Shown: one piece after another, positions 1 through 6,724 of the stretch
How the letters are laid out: each line of letters opens with the position of its first letter
Numbering within the stretch: the stretch's first letter is position 1
Assembly (NCBI GenBank): GCA_008086245.1
Contig: VSIX01000028.1
Location: 1 to 29,517 of the forward strand
Reading direction: 5' to 3'
Length of the DNA: 29,517 nt
DNA from: Candidatus Mcinerneyibacterium aminivorans
GTDB taxonomy: Bacteria > Macinerneyibacteriota > Macinerneyibacteria > Macinerneyibacteriales > Macinerneyibacteriaceae
Made by a program: the position numbers and the translations under genes
Notes under the pieces: generated by a model
The model's database searches: none
What the model saw: the letters and a program-made list of their open reading frames with translations, nothing else
Told to the model about the DNA's origin: nothing

Positions 1-24
1 TTAAAAATTGCTACCGCAATTTTT
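1..24. terminator. Perfect 9-bp hairpin at the window edge
   Basis: Arms AAAAATTGC (3-11) and GCAATTTTT (16-24) flank a TACC loop. The T-run sits inside the second arm and the A-run inside the first, so it could work as an intrinsic terminator in either direction for a gene lying left of the window. No flanking gene is visible, so its role is inferred from shape only. Confidence 0.45.
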
Positions 25-174
25 GTCTTCAGTCGTTGGTCGTAGGTCTTTGGTCTGTAAGTAATTCCTTTGAGGCTCTTAAAATTTTCTTCATTTCATT
101 CGAAAAATTTAGATTAAGACTAAGATTAAGTGTGAGTTAAAAAATTCAGAAAACAGAATCCAGATTACAGAATA
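23..174. repeat. Degenerate short tandem repeats (7-nt and 6-nt units)
   Basis: Three blocks are visible. At 23-57 there are five consecutive 7-nt units with a shared GTC core (TTGTCTT, CAGTCGT, TGGTCGT, AGGTCTT, TGGTCTG). At 111-134 there are 6-nt units (AGATTA, AGACTA, AGATTA, AGTGTG). At 147-174 there are four 7-nt units starting CAGA (CAGAAAA, CAGAATC, CAGATTA, CAGAATA). They resemble in style the short tandemly repeated heptamers (STRR) known from cyanobacterial intergenic DNA. No ORF with a plausible ribosome binding site covers the region. Confidence 0.6.
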
Positions 175-379
175 ATGAATGTTATACAATATGGTTCAGG
201 AATTTTACTATTTTCATTCGTTCTATCCGGGATTCGCATAGTAATAATACATAAAAAAGATGCGAATTCATATTGGGGTGAGTCAGAAGTTAAAATCTTG
301 CTTTATAATTTTAATACTATTCTTATCTTACTTTGTTAAACGATATAACAAATTAAAATTATCAAATTATATTCAAACC
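175..379. other. Non-coding AT-rich stretch with one long-loop hairpin
   Basis: No credible gene is seen. One inverted repeat stands out: 230-239 pairs with 260-269 (core ATTCGCAT / ATGCGAAT, one G-T wobble) around a 20-nt loop. It could be a structured RNA element or an operator; nothing in the sequence decides this. Confidence 0.4.
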
Positions 380-407
380 TTGAATTTAAATAATTCCATA
401 ATATTAT
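380..407 (+). promoter_or_regulatory. Putative sigma-70 promoter of the DUF4405-like gene
   Basis: TTGAAT (380-385), a 16-nt spacer and TATTAT (402-407) give a plausible housekeeping promoter. Transcription would start near 414, leaving a leader with a good AAAGGGGAG ribosome site at 434-442. Confidence 0.4.
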
Positions 408-448
408 AAAAATAAGTGTTAATATTAAAGCAAAAAGGGGAGCTGGTA

Positions 449-673
449 GTGAATAAAAGAAAAATACTTATAATAGTTAATTTCATTATGGGAGTTTGTT
501 TTTTAGTGTTATTGTTCAGTATTTTATTCTATAAATATATTCCATCAATTTTGAAGGGGTCCTATTTCTTATATCAACTTCATACATATTTCGGCATTAT
601 TTTTTTTATACTTGCTTTTTTTCACATATATTTAAACTGGGCCTGGATAAAAAAGAATTTGTTTAAATATTAA
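449..673 (+). CDS. Small DUF4405-like two-helix membrane protein (cytochrome b-like)
   Basis: This 74-residue protein has two predicted transmembrane helices, roughly residues 5-28 and 41-62. The second contains two histidines in the pattern LHTYFGIIFF...FFHIYLNWAWI. That pattern matches the DUF4405 (flavinylation-associated cytochrome) family, in which histidines in such helices are thought to bind haem; the family usually has more helices, so this may be a minimal or half-size version. I chose the GTG at 449 because AAAGGGGAG lies 6 nt upstream; an in-frame GTG at 416 would place that ribosome site inside the gene. It stands alone, facing the yjbQ gene tail to tail. Family assignment is by motif recognition, and haem binding is inferred. 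Confidence 0.6.
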   Translation: MNKRKILIIVNFIMGVCFLVLLFSILFYKYIPSILKGSYFLYQLHTYFGIIFFILAFFHIYLNWAWIKKNLFKY

Positions 674-745
674 TATCATTTATTTATGTATAATATAACT
701 ATTTTAAAACAGCAAAAAGAATAGCAAAGATCTATATCTTGGGTG

Positions 746-1159
746 TCAATTTCTTTCTTTTAAAATAGTGATAGCTATTTCCCTGCTTTTTCTTGGTCCA
801 TCAAATTCACAGAGAAAAATATTCTGCCATCTTGACAATCCCAGTCGGCCATCAATTATCGGAATTGATTCAGAAGGGCTTACAAGACCTGATTTTAAAT
901 GCGAATCTCCATTTCCATCCTGTTTATCATGCTCCCATACTCCCTGTGGAATTAGTTTTTTTAACAGGGTTATTACATCATTCTGTACCGAGTTGTCCCA
1001 GTTTTCCTGTATCATTATTCCGGCAGTTGCTCCAAGTACATATATATTTATCACCCCTGTATTAACCTTACACTTAGATAAAACGGATCTTACTTTTTCG
1101 GTTATATCATATAACTCTTCCCTTTTAGTTGTTTTTATATTAATTATTTCCTGGGGCAT
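746..1159 (-). CDS. YjbQ/UPF0047 family protein
   Basis: The 137-residue length is typical of the family. Signature stretches include GVINIYVLGATAGI near residues 35-48, the HD..DGNGDSHLKSGLVSPS region (77-96), IPIIDGRLGLSRWQNIF and the closing EFDGPR. The family (COG0432) folds as a small trimer; E. coli YjbQ has weak thiamine-phosphate synthase activity, but its physiological role is not settled. It is the last gene after UPF0182 on the same strand, 58 nt downstream, with AAGGAG 7 nt before its ATG. The 58-nt gap holds a perfect 10-bp hairpin. Past its stop, a weak AAGAT/ATCTT hairpin (727-740) could end the transcript. Confidence 0.88.
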   Translation of the reverse strand: MPQEIINIKTTKREELYDITEKVRSVLSKCKVNTGVINIYVLGATAGIMIQENWDNSVQNDVITLLKKLIPQGVWEHDKQDGNGDSHLKSGLVSPSESIPIIDGRLGLSRWQNIFLCEFDGPRKSREIAITILKERN

Positions 1160-1184
1160 ATAAAATCTCCTTAATTTTAGATTT

Positions 1185-1210
1185 GAAGGGGAGGAGGAAA
1201 CCTCCCCTTC
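1185..1210 (-). other. Strong GC-rich hairpin between UPF0182 and yjbQ
   Basis: GAAGGGGAGG (1185-1194) and CCTCCCCTTC (1201-1210) form a perfect 10-bp stem with a 6-nt loop. Read in the minus direction no T-run follows (AAATCTAAAATTAAGG), so it is not a standard intrinsic terminator. It lies just before the yjbQ ribosome site, where it could be an RNA processing or stability element, or a leaky terminator. Confidence 0.6.
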
Positions 1211-1217
1211 TTAAAAA

Positions 1218-4112
1218 TCATTTTTGAGATTGAACTGTATCTGGAGCTGTTTCTTCTTTTTGTTCTCTCAATTTATTTAATGTTTCTTTTAATTTGTTAA
1301 AAGATTCTTCTGCTTCAATGAAGTTTTGCTGGGATCTATTATTCTGGAATTCTTCGAAATGCCGATTTGCATCATTAATTAGCTGTAAAATTGATCTAAA
1401 TTTTTCTTTTTCTCCCTGTTTAAGTGGGGCTGCTGGCTGGGCAGAAATATCTGCACCTTCAATTAATAATCCTAGAGATTCTTCAAAGCTATTAGCCCAG
1501 AACACCTCGTTCTGATCTGCTACAACTACCTTTTTCAATTCGGGCAGATTGGCATTTTCGGCCTGAAGGAAAATCGGTTCTACATACATAATATGGAGAG
1601 TTTCTTCATCAAAGATCGGTAGTGCTAATAAATTTCCCCTAATAATTTCTGATCCTCTCTGTCCCCATAGTGTCAGAGTTTGAGACATCTGGGAGTTTTG
1701 ATCAATTCGGGCTTCTATTTGGCGGGGACCCAGCATTTCTACTCCTTTAGGGAATGTAAATACGGTTAATTCTCCATAATTTGGCATGTCGCATCTGGCT
1801 CCCATCCAGGCATTCATAACATTTTTGTTTTTTGGAGTAAATGGAAGCATGTTAATAAATTCCATTTGTTCTCTTTCGGGGAAATTAACCATTACATAGT
1901 AAGGTACAATTTTTTGGAAATAACTTCTGTATCTTTCGGTGGCAAATTCCCAAACATCCTCCTGCTGGTAAAAAACCTGGGGGTCATCCATGTGATACAC
2001 AGAATACAATTCTGCTTGAATGTTAAAGTAATCATTTGGATATCTAATATGTTTCTTTAAGAATTCCGGCATTTCCTCAAAAGTTTTAAATAAATTTGGG
2101 AAAATTTCTTTATAAGTTTGTATGATTACATCTGTTTTGTCTGTTATGTAGAGTTTTACTTCTCCGGAATAGCAATCCACTACGGCCTTTACCGAGTTCC
2201 TCATATAATTAATGCCATTAAATGAGGATAGAGATCCCCTGTAAATTTCTGAATATGGATATCTATTTGAAATTGTATACGCATCTACAATAAATTTAAA
2301 TCTCCCATCATCAGTTATTACAGGATAGGGGTCTTTATCAAGAACCAAAAAAGGAGCTACTTTTTTTATTCTTTCTTTTATGTTTCTGTGATACATTATT
2401 TTTGAACCCTGTTTAAAGTAACTTGAGAGAATTACCTTATATCCATCATATTTCCAGGCATAGGCAAATCTATTTAGCCAGTTCCCGATATCTACACCGC
2501 CTGAGCCTGCATATCTTGAGTAAACATTTTCATCCCCTTTTGGATAATCAAACTCCTCCTGTGTTGTGTTTACATAAACATGGTCATAGGTTGTTTCTCC
2601 GTAATATATCTGCGGGTAGTTAATCTGAATCGATTCGGGTTCAATTTCGGAAGGTATGTTTTTTATATAAAATTTAGGTTTTCCCTGTGATTTGAATTCA
2701 TGAGCTGGTACCATTACAGCTCCATAGCCATGTGTGTATTTGAACTTTTCACTAATCCATGTTTGGGATTTTGCTGCGATCTTGGATTTGTTGAGCTCTC
2801 TTAAACCAATCATTACCTGTTTGTATTTGTTGTCAATTGTATACCTATCAATATCAACATCATTAAATTCATAGTAGAGTCTTATTTCCTGTTGCTCTTT
2901 TAAATTATCAAGCAATGCCCTCCAGTCCCAAAGTCTTACATTGTTTAAAGTATTTTTATTTCTTCCAATTACATCCTGGGTTATTTTCTTTCCAACTGCA
3001 TAATCTTTTTCAGTTACCGTTCTTTTGCCAATCGAAAAAGATTTCTGGGTCATATCGATATTATGTTTTATGTATGGAAGTTCCATAGAAATTTCATTGG
3101 GTTCAACCACCAAATTTTGTACCACATTTGGCACTATCCCATTTAATAAGGCAAGGACTATAAAAGAACCTGCAATAACTTTTATAGGAGTTTTCTTTAT
3201 TTTTAACTTAACTGAAGACAGACTATCCTTTAATTCCATTATGGAGTTAAGAAAATTCTTGTTGAAAAGTGATATGAAAAAGTATGCAGAAACTCCAGCA
3301 TATATAATAAAGGAAAGTAAATAGCCGTATCTTCGTATATGTATATCTGTAAACCCTGCTCCTGTTACCACACCTGTTTTTGAGTATAACAGCTCAAATA
3401 TATTCAAATAAGAATTTATACCAAGTATAAGAAAAAATAAACCTATAATATAGAAAAGCTGTTTTCTAATGTCCCAGATGTTAAATTTTAAATTGTTCAT
3501 ATCGAAATTATTATATTCATCTTTGTTTGTGAAGAATAATAAAAGAACAGTCATTGTAATCAATAGGAAAAATAATAAAATTGCAATTTTTCCCAGAATA
3601 TCGGAGTACAATGGTAAAGAGAACATATAAAAATTTATGGGTTTATTAAAAACAGGATCTACAATTTCGGTTTGGTATTGATTAAAGTATAGTAATATTT
3701 TATGCCATAACCCTGCTACAATGTAACCAAAATACAACCCCAGTACAAGAGAAATTAGGAATGAAATAAATCCGCTTGCATTTGATTTAAATTTTTTGAG
3801 TGTGTATTTTAGATTAAAATAAAGAAATAAAAAAGCAATTAGGGCACTAATTATATATAGATAAATCTTCGAGCTCAATACTGTCCAGAATCTTTCCTTA
3901 AAATTTAAATTATTAAACCATAGAAATTCAGTATAGTAATGGAAAAAGATGTTTATTAATATTAAAATGGCGATATCCAGTAGTATAATAAGTATCGGTT
4001 TTTTTAATTTTTCAGTTAATTCCTGCTGGGATAATCCGGAAGCATTTTTAAGGGTTACAAATAACGGAATACATCCTATCAGGAAAAATATTACTCCTAA
4101 AATAAAAAACAT
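1218..4112 (-). CDS. UPF0182 (COG1615) integral membrane protein
   Basis: This 964-residue protein has about eight N-terminal transmembrane helices (near residues 2-21, 39-58, 80-100, 112-138, 172-193, 217-237, 262-285, 312-332) and a roughly 630-residue soluble, probably extracytoplasmic, remainder. Family hallmarks are GAGFTDIHIRRYGYLLSF, the EPNEISMELPYIKHNI stretch, IRLYYEFNDVDIDRYTID, YTHGYGAVMVPAHEF and the FDYPKGD..Y.GSGGVDIGN region. The last 90 residues are charged and Gln/Glu-rich, probably a coiled coil. The family is widespread in cyanobacteria, actinobacteria and firmicutes, and its function is unknown. The ATG at 4112 follows AGGAGGAG closely. It probably starts from its own promoter downstream of mrp and is followed by yjbQ. 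Confidence 0.92.
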   Translation of the reverse strand: MFFILGVIFFLIGCIPLFVTLKNASGLSQQELTEKLKKPILIILLDIAILILINIFFHYYTEFLWFNNLNFKERFWTVLSSKIYLYIISALIAFLFLYFNLKYTLKKFKSNASGFISFLISLVLGLYFGYIVAGLWHKILLYFNQYQTEIVDPVFNKPINFYMFSLPLYSDILGKIAILLFFLLITMTVLLLFFTNKDEYNNFDMNNLKFNIWDIRKQLFYIIGLFFLILGINSYLNIFELLYSKTGVVTGAGFTDIHIRRYGYLLSFIIYAGVSAYFFISLFNKNFLNSIMELKDSLSSVKLKIKKTPIKVIAGSFIVLALLNGIVPNVVQNLVVEPNEISMELPYIKHNIDMTQKSFSIGKRTVTEKDYAVGKKITQDVIGRNKNTLNNVRLWDWRALLDNLKEQQEIRLYYEFNDVDIDRYTIDNKYKQVMIGLRELNKSKIAAKSQTWISEKFKYTHGYGAVMVPAHEFKSQGKPKFYIKNIPSEIEPESIQINYPQIYYGETTYDHVYVNTTQEEFDYPKGDENVYSRYAGSGGVDIGNWLNRFAYAWKYDGYKVILSSYFKQGSKIMYHRNIKERIKKVAPFLVLDKDPYPVITDDGRFKFIVDAYTISNRYPYSEIYRGSLSSFNGINYMRNSVKAVVDCYSGEVKLYITDKTDVIIQTYKEIFPNLFKTFEEMPEFLKKHIRYPNDYFNIQAELYSVYHMDDPQVFYQQEDVWEFATERYRSYFQKIVPYYVMVNFPEREQMEFINMLPFTPKNKNVMNAWMGARCDMPNYGELTVFTFPKGVEMLGPRQIEARIDQNSQMSQTLTLWGQRGSEIIRGNLLALPIFDEETLHIMYVEPIFLQAENANLPELKKVVVADQNEVFWANSFEESLGLLIEGADISAQPAAPLKQGEKEKFRSILQLINDANRHFEEFQNNRSQQNFIEAEESFNKLKETLNKLREQKEETAPDTVQSQK

Positions 4113-4144
4113 AAACTCCTCCTTTTTATAAGTTATATTATATC

Positions 4145-4173
4145 ATGATATATAAAAATTTAAAATCATTCAA
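4145..4173 (-). promoter_or_regulatory. Putative promoter of the UPF0182 gene
   Basis: On the minus strand TTGAAT (4173-4168), a 17-nt spacer and TATCAT (4150-4145) form a sigma-70-like promoter. A perfect TATAAT also occurs just downstream (4142-4137) but lacks a good -35 at 17 nt. The surrounding DNA is so AT-rich that chance matches are likely. Confidence 0.4.
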
Positions 4174-4223
4174 CTGTTAATTTATTATAGGAATGTTTTC
4201 TGCAAAAAATATTGAAAAATTTG

Positions 4224-4245
4224 AAAAAAGTGAGAAGGAATTCTC
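4224..4245 (-). terminator. Putative intrinsic terminator of mrp
   Basis: Read on the minus strand, GAGAA (4245-4241) pairs with TTCTC (4236-4232) around TTCC, followed by AC and six Ts (4229-4224). An overlapping alternative stem AAGGA/TCCTT is also possible. It sits a few bases after the mrp stop. The stem is short, so efficiency is uncertain. Confidence 0.45.
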
Positions 4246-4249
4246 CTTT

Positions 4250-5089
4250 TTAAACTCCCATTTTATTAATAATTTTGCGGGTAATATCTTTATAGATTTT
4301 TGCCCCTTCGTTATTTGAATTATCATATATATAAGGACGACCGGAATCGGTAGCATCAACAATATCTTTATCAACAGGAATATTCCCCAATAGGTCTACT
4401 TCAAAATCTTTCGCGGCTTTTGAGCCACCACCTGTTTTGAAAAGATTTATTTCTTCACCGCAGTGGGGGCATTTAAACCCGGACATGTTTTCAACTATTC
4501 CCAGAACTTCAACATTCATTTTTCTTGAAAAATTAATTGTTTTTCTGGCATCGAGCAAGGCTATATCCTGGGGGGTTGTAACTATTATTGAGCCATCCAT
4601 TCCACCAAGAATCTGGGATATTGTTAGGGGTTCATCTCCGGTTCCTGGAGGGCAATCTACAATTAAGTAATCGAGCTCAGGCCATTCAATATCCTGTAAA
4701 AATTGCTTTATTGCTCCGGTTTTTAAAGGACCTCTCCATACAAGGGGGGTATCGGGGTTTTCAAGAAATGATGCTATTGTGACGGCATATACATTTTCGA
4801 CAACCCTTACCGGGGTTGGCCTATTATCAGATTTGGGTTTTCCCAGTTTTTTCCCTTCGATACCCATCAATTTACCGATTGATGGGCCATGTATATCAAC
4901 ATCTAAAATACCCACCGTTTTTCCTTCAAGAGCCAGACCATAAACAAGATTTGTGGCTACAGTGCTTTTACCGACTCCCCCTTTGCCGCTCATAACAATA
5001 ATTTTCTTTTTTATTCTTTCCAGGTTTTCCTTTTGCATTTTTTCTTTTTTTTCTTTTTCCTGATTGTGATTAATTTTCTTATTGCTCAT
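4250..5089 (-). CDS. Mrp/NBP35-family iron-sulfur carrier ATPase (ApbC-like)
   Basis: 279 residues. After a very charged lysine/glutamate-rich N-terminus comes the deviant Walker A motif SGKGGVGKST (about residues 35-44), then DVDIHGPS, the VDCPPGTGDEPLT switch region, and a CPHC pair near residue 210. These define Mrp/NBP35 P-loop ATPases, which as dimers hold a 4Fe-4S cluster through the CxxC and pass it to apoproteins in the cytosol. I start it at the ATG at 5089: an in-frame ATG lies at 5101, but the ribosome site GGAGGT (5098-5093) falls between the two and fits only the inner start. It lacks the N-terminal DUF59/MIP18 domain found in some relatives. A 30-bp palindrome overlaps its promoter, suggesting dedicated repression. 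Confidence 0.93.
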   Translation of the reverse strand: MSNKKINHNQEKEKKEKMQKENLERIKKKIIVMSGKGGVGKSTVATNLVYGLALEGKTVGILDVDIHGPSIGKLMGIEGKKLGKPKSDNRPTPVRVVENVYAVTIASFLENPDTPLVWRGPLKTGAIKQFLQDIEWPELDYLIVDCPPGTGDEPLTISQILGGMDGSIIVTTPQDIALLDARKTINFSRKMNVEVLGIVENMSGFKCPHCGEEINLFKTGGGSKAAKDFEVDLLGNIPVDKDIVDATDSGRPYIYDNSNNEGAKIYKDITRKIINKMGV

Positions 5090-5102
5090 AGATACCTCCA
5101 TT

Positions 5103-5132
5103 TATTGTTATGCACATATGTGCATAACAATA
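5103..5132. promoter_or_regulatory. Perfect 30-bp palindromic operator before mrp
   Basis: Fifteen bases (TATTGTTATGCACAT, 5103-5117) are followed directly by their exact reverse complement (5118-5132). The dyad covers the predicted mrp -10 box and transcription start and ends 13 bp before the mrp start codon. A long gapless dyad over a start site is typical of an operator for a dimeric repressor. The inner TATGCACATATGTGCATA resembles in layout the dyads used by ArsR/SmtB-type regulators, but no regulator gene lies in this window, so that link is a guess. Confidence 0.8.
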
Positions 5133-5157
5133 GTAATGAATTTTAATTTAATGTCAA
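5130..5157 (-). promoter_or_regulatory. Sigma-70 promoter of mrp
   Basis: On the minus strand a consensus TTGACA (5157-5152) is followed after 16 nt by TACTAT (5135-5130). The -10 box overlaps the outer end of the 30-bp palindrome and initiation would fall inside it, so an occupied palindrome would block the polymerase. Confidence 0.65.
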
Positions 5158-5165
5158 CTTTTTTC

Positions 5166-5193
5166 TTGTTAATGTTTTTATATAATTTATAAT
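5166..5193 (+). promoter_or_regulatory. Sigma-70 promoter of the DHH phosphoesterase operon
   Basis: TTGTTA (5166-5171), a 16-nt spacer and consensus TATAAT (5188-5193) lie 27 bp before the DHH start codon. It is divergent from the mrp promoter; its -35 box lies 34 bp from the palindrome, so the operator probably controls mrp rather than this promoter. Confidence 0.55.
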
Positions 5194-5219
5194 AAGAGAA
5201 TAGAAAATTTGGAGCTATT

Positions 5220-6188
5220 ATGAATATTTCAGTTTTAATAGATTTAATAAAAGCAAAATATAAAAGCAAACTGATAATACAGCCCCATGACTTTCCGGAT
5301 TATGATGCTTTAGCCAGTTCTTTTGGATTGAAAAAATATCTTGAAAAATTTGAGATTGATTCTTTGATATATTTTGATGGATTTGTTTCTCAATTTATTA
5401 GTGACGAATTTTTAAAGTATTTAAATATTCCCTACAATAACAAAAAGTATTTCAATAGGCTAAAAGAATATACGGCTGTATTAACTGTTGATACAATACC
5501 TGAAAATACAAATATAACCAAAATTGAAGAAAAAAAATATGTTGGTTTTATTGATCATCATGTTACAAATCCCAAAAATCAAAATTATGACTTTGAAATA
5601 TTTGAAAAATCAGCCGCCGTAGCAAGTTTAATTGTTGAACTGTATAAAAATTCTCCTGAAGTTGAAATGAAAGAAAATATTGCAAATTCACTTGCCATAG
5701 GGCTTTTAACAGATACAAATTCATTATCAAGGGGTGTTGAAAAAAAAGACCTTTTAAACTATTATTATTTATTTAACAAAATTGATAACGAATATGTTAA
5801 TTATATTGTTAGAAATAAAATATCGGTAAAAGATTTGGATTACTATTTAGAAGCTATTAGGTCATTGGAAATATTTGAAGAAATTGGTCTTATTGTAATA
5901 GATAAGGTTCCTAATAGAAATATTGTCGGTATAATTGGAGATTTTTTTATTTCATTAAAGGAATTATCGGTTATTATTATGGTTAACAGATTGGAAAAGG
6001 GGACATATATCTCAATCAGAAGTGAAACCGATACTTTCAAGGCTAGTAGTTTGGTAACTTATATCATAAAGGATATTGGTCAGGGAGGCGGGCATAGCTA
6101 TATGGCTGCAGGTTTTACAGAAAAAGAATTGAAGTATGAATTTTTTAGAGGAATAATTAAGGACATTAAGAAAAATTTTAACAATTAA
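5220..6188 (+). CDS. DHH/DHHA1 phosphoesterase (NrnA-like)
   Basis: 322 residues, the usual size for NrnA-type enzymes. The DHH domain shows motif I as PHDFPDYDALASS (residues 22-34; the usual form is HxNPDxDAxGS), VDTI near residue 91, FIDHH near residue 112 and GLLTDTNSLSRG near residue 160. The DHHA1 domain ends with GQGGGHSYMAAGF (about 288-300). Relatives use two manganese ions to degrade short oligoribonucleotides (nanoRNA) and the 3'-phosphate of pAp, or cyclic-dinucleotide products. No membrane segments or PAS domain are present, so it is not a GdpP type. GGAG precedes the ATG by 5 nt. A lipoprotein gene follows after 12 nt, probably in the same transcript. The substrate cannot be told from sequence. 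Confidence 0.88.
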   Translation: MNISVLIDLIKAKYKSKLIIQPHDFPDYDALASSFGLKKYLEKFEIDSLIYFDGFVSQFISDEFLKYLNIPYNNKKYFNRLKEYTAVLTVDTIPENTNITKIEEKKYVGFIDHHVTNPKNQNYDFEIFEKSAAVASLIVELYKNSPEVEMKENIANSLAIGLLTDTNSLSRGVEKKDLLNYYYLFNKIDNEYVNYIVRNKISVKDLDYYLEAIRSLEIFEEIGLIVIDKVPNRNIVGIIGDFFISLKELSVIIMVNRLEKGTYISIRSETDTFKASSLVTYIIKDIGQGGGHSYMAAGFTEKELKYEFFRGIIKDIKKNFNN

Positions 6189-6200
6189 AAGGGGGTTGTA

Positions 6201-6683
6201 ATGAAAAAGCTATTTTTAGTATTAACAATTTTGTTTTTAATTTTATTTATTATGGTGGGTTGTGCTCAAAAAGATTTGAGATTAATTAAGGATTTTTATC
6301 CATCAACAATTGATACACCTAAAGAAGTAAATGTAGTTCCATCCTTCCCCAATTCAATGGAGAAAGGGGCGGTTGAAAATGTTCTTTCTATAAAACTTGA
6401 TATAAAAAACAATTCCAGAGAAACTATTACAATTGATCCCTCCAAGATTTATTTAATGGTGGGAACTGAAATGCATGCAACTCTTCCCGCCCAATCAGTT
6501 CTTTCTTCAGCAGGTGTTTCTGAACATTCCCTAAAAAAAGAAACTTTAAGGCCCGGGGATTCTACTGAAGGTATAATTTATTTCCCTAAAACATCGGTAT
6601 CTAAAATTAAAGAAGAAAATGTTTTTAATCTAAATGTTGATCTGAAAGAAGGCAAAAAAATTGTAGTAGTATTTCAAAAGTAG
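6201..6683 (+). CDS. Small lipoprotein of unknown function
   Basis: 160 residues. The N-terminus MKK plus a hydrophobic stretch ends in the lipobox MVGC, so Cys21 should be lipidated and the protein anchored in the outer or inner membrane. The mature part alternates short hydrophobic strands, for example LSIKLDIKNNSRETITIDPS and LRPGDSTEGIIYFP, a pattern typical of an Ig-like beta sandwich of the DUF4352 or BsuPI sort; that comparison is by pattern only. GGGGG precedes the ATG. It is co-directional with the DHH gene and ends 32 nt before the stop of the convergent operon. Confidence 0.78.
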   Translation: MKKLFLVLTILFLILFIMVGCAQKDLRLIKDFYPSTIDTPKEVNVVPSFPNSMEKGAVENVLSIKLDIKNNSRETITIDPSKIYLMVGTEMHATLPAQSVLSSAGVSEHSLKKETLRPGDSTEGIIYFPKTSVSKIKEENVFNLNVDLKEGKKIVVVFQK

Positions 6684-6696
6684 GATTAAAAGAATG

Positions 6697-6724
6697 GAGA
6701 AATAGGAGAAAACTCCTATTTCTC
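6697..6724. terminator. Bidirectional terminator-like hairpin between convergent genes
   Basis: GAGAAATAGGAG (6697-6708) and CTCCTATTTCTC (6713-6724) form a perfect 12-bp stem with an AAAA loop. It separates the plus-strand lipoprotein from the minus-strand FlgT-like operon and includes the stop codon of the latter (6716-6718). There is no clear T-run on either side, so it may act as an RNA 3'-end stabiliser or a Rho-assisted terminator. Confidence 0.65.

Noticed and set aside
23-174. CRISPR-like array in the repeat region
   Set aside because: Units are 6-7 nt, contiguous and degenerate, with no spacers; this is micro-repeat DNA, not CRISPR.
699-768. 11-bp inverted repeat CTATTTTAAAA / TTTTAAAATAG
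   Set aside because: Arms are almost purely A/T and 48 nt apart, with one arm inside yjbQ; chance is likely in DNA of this composition.
768-1163. Long open frame on the plus strand across yjbQ
   Set aside because: It lies opposite a clear YjbQ family gene, lacks a ribosome site and its protein has no recognisable features.
4177-4374. Open frame on the minus strand overlapping the mrp end
   Set aside because: It overlaps the well-supported Mrp C-terminus in another frame and has no start signal.
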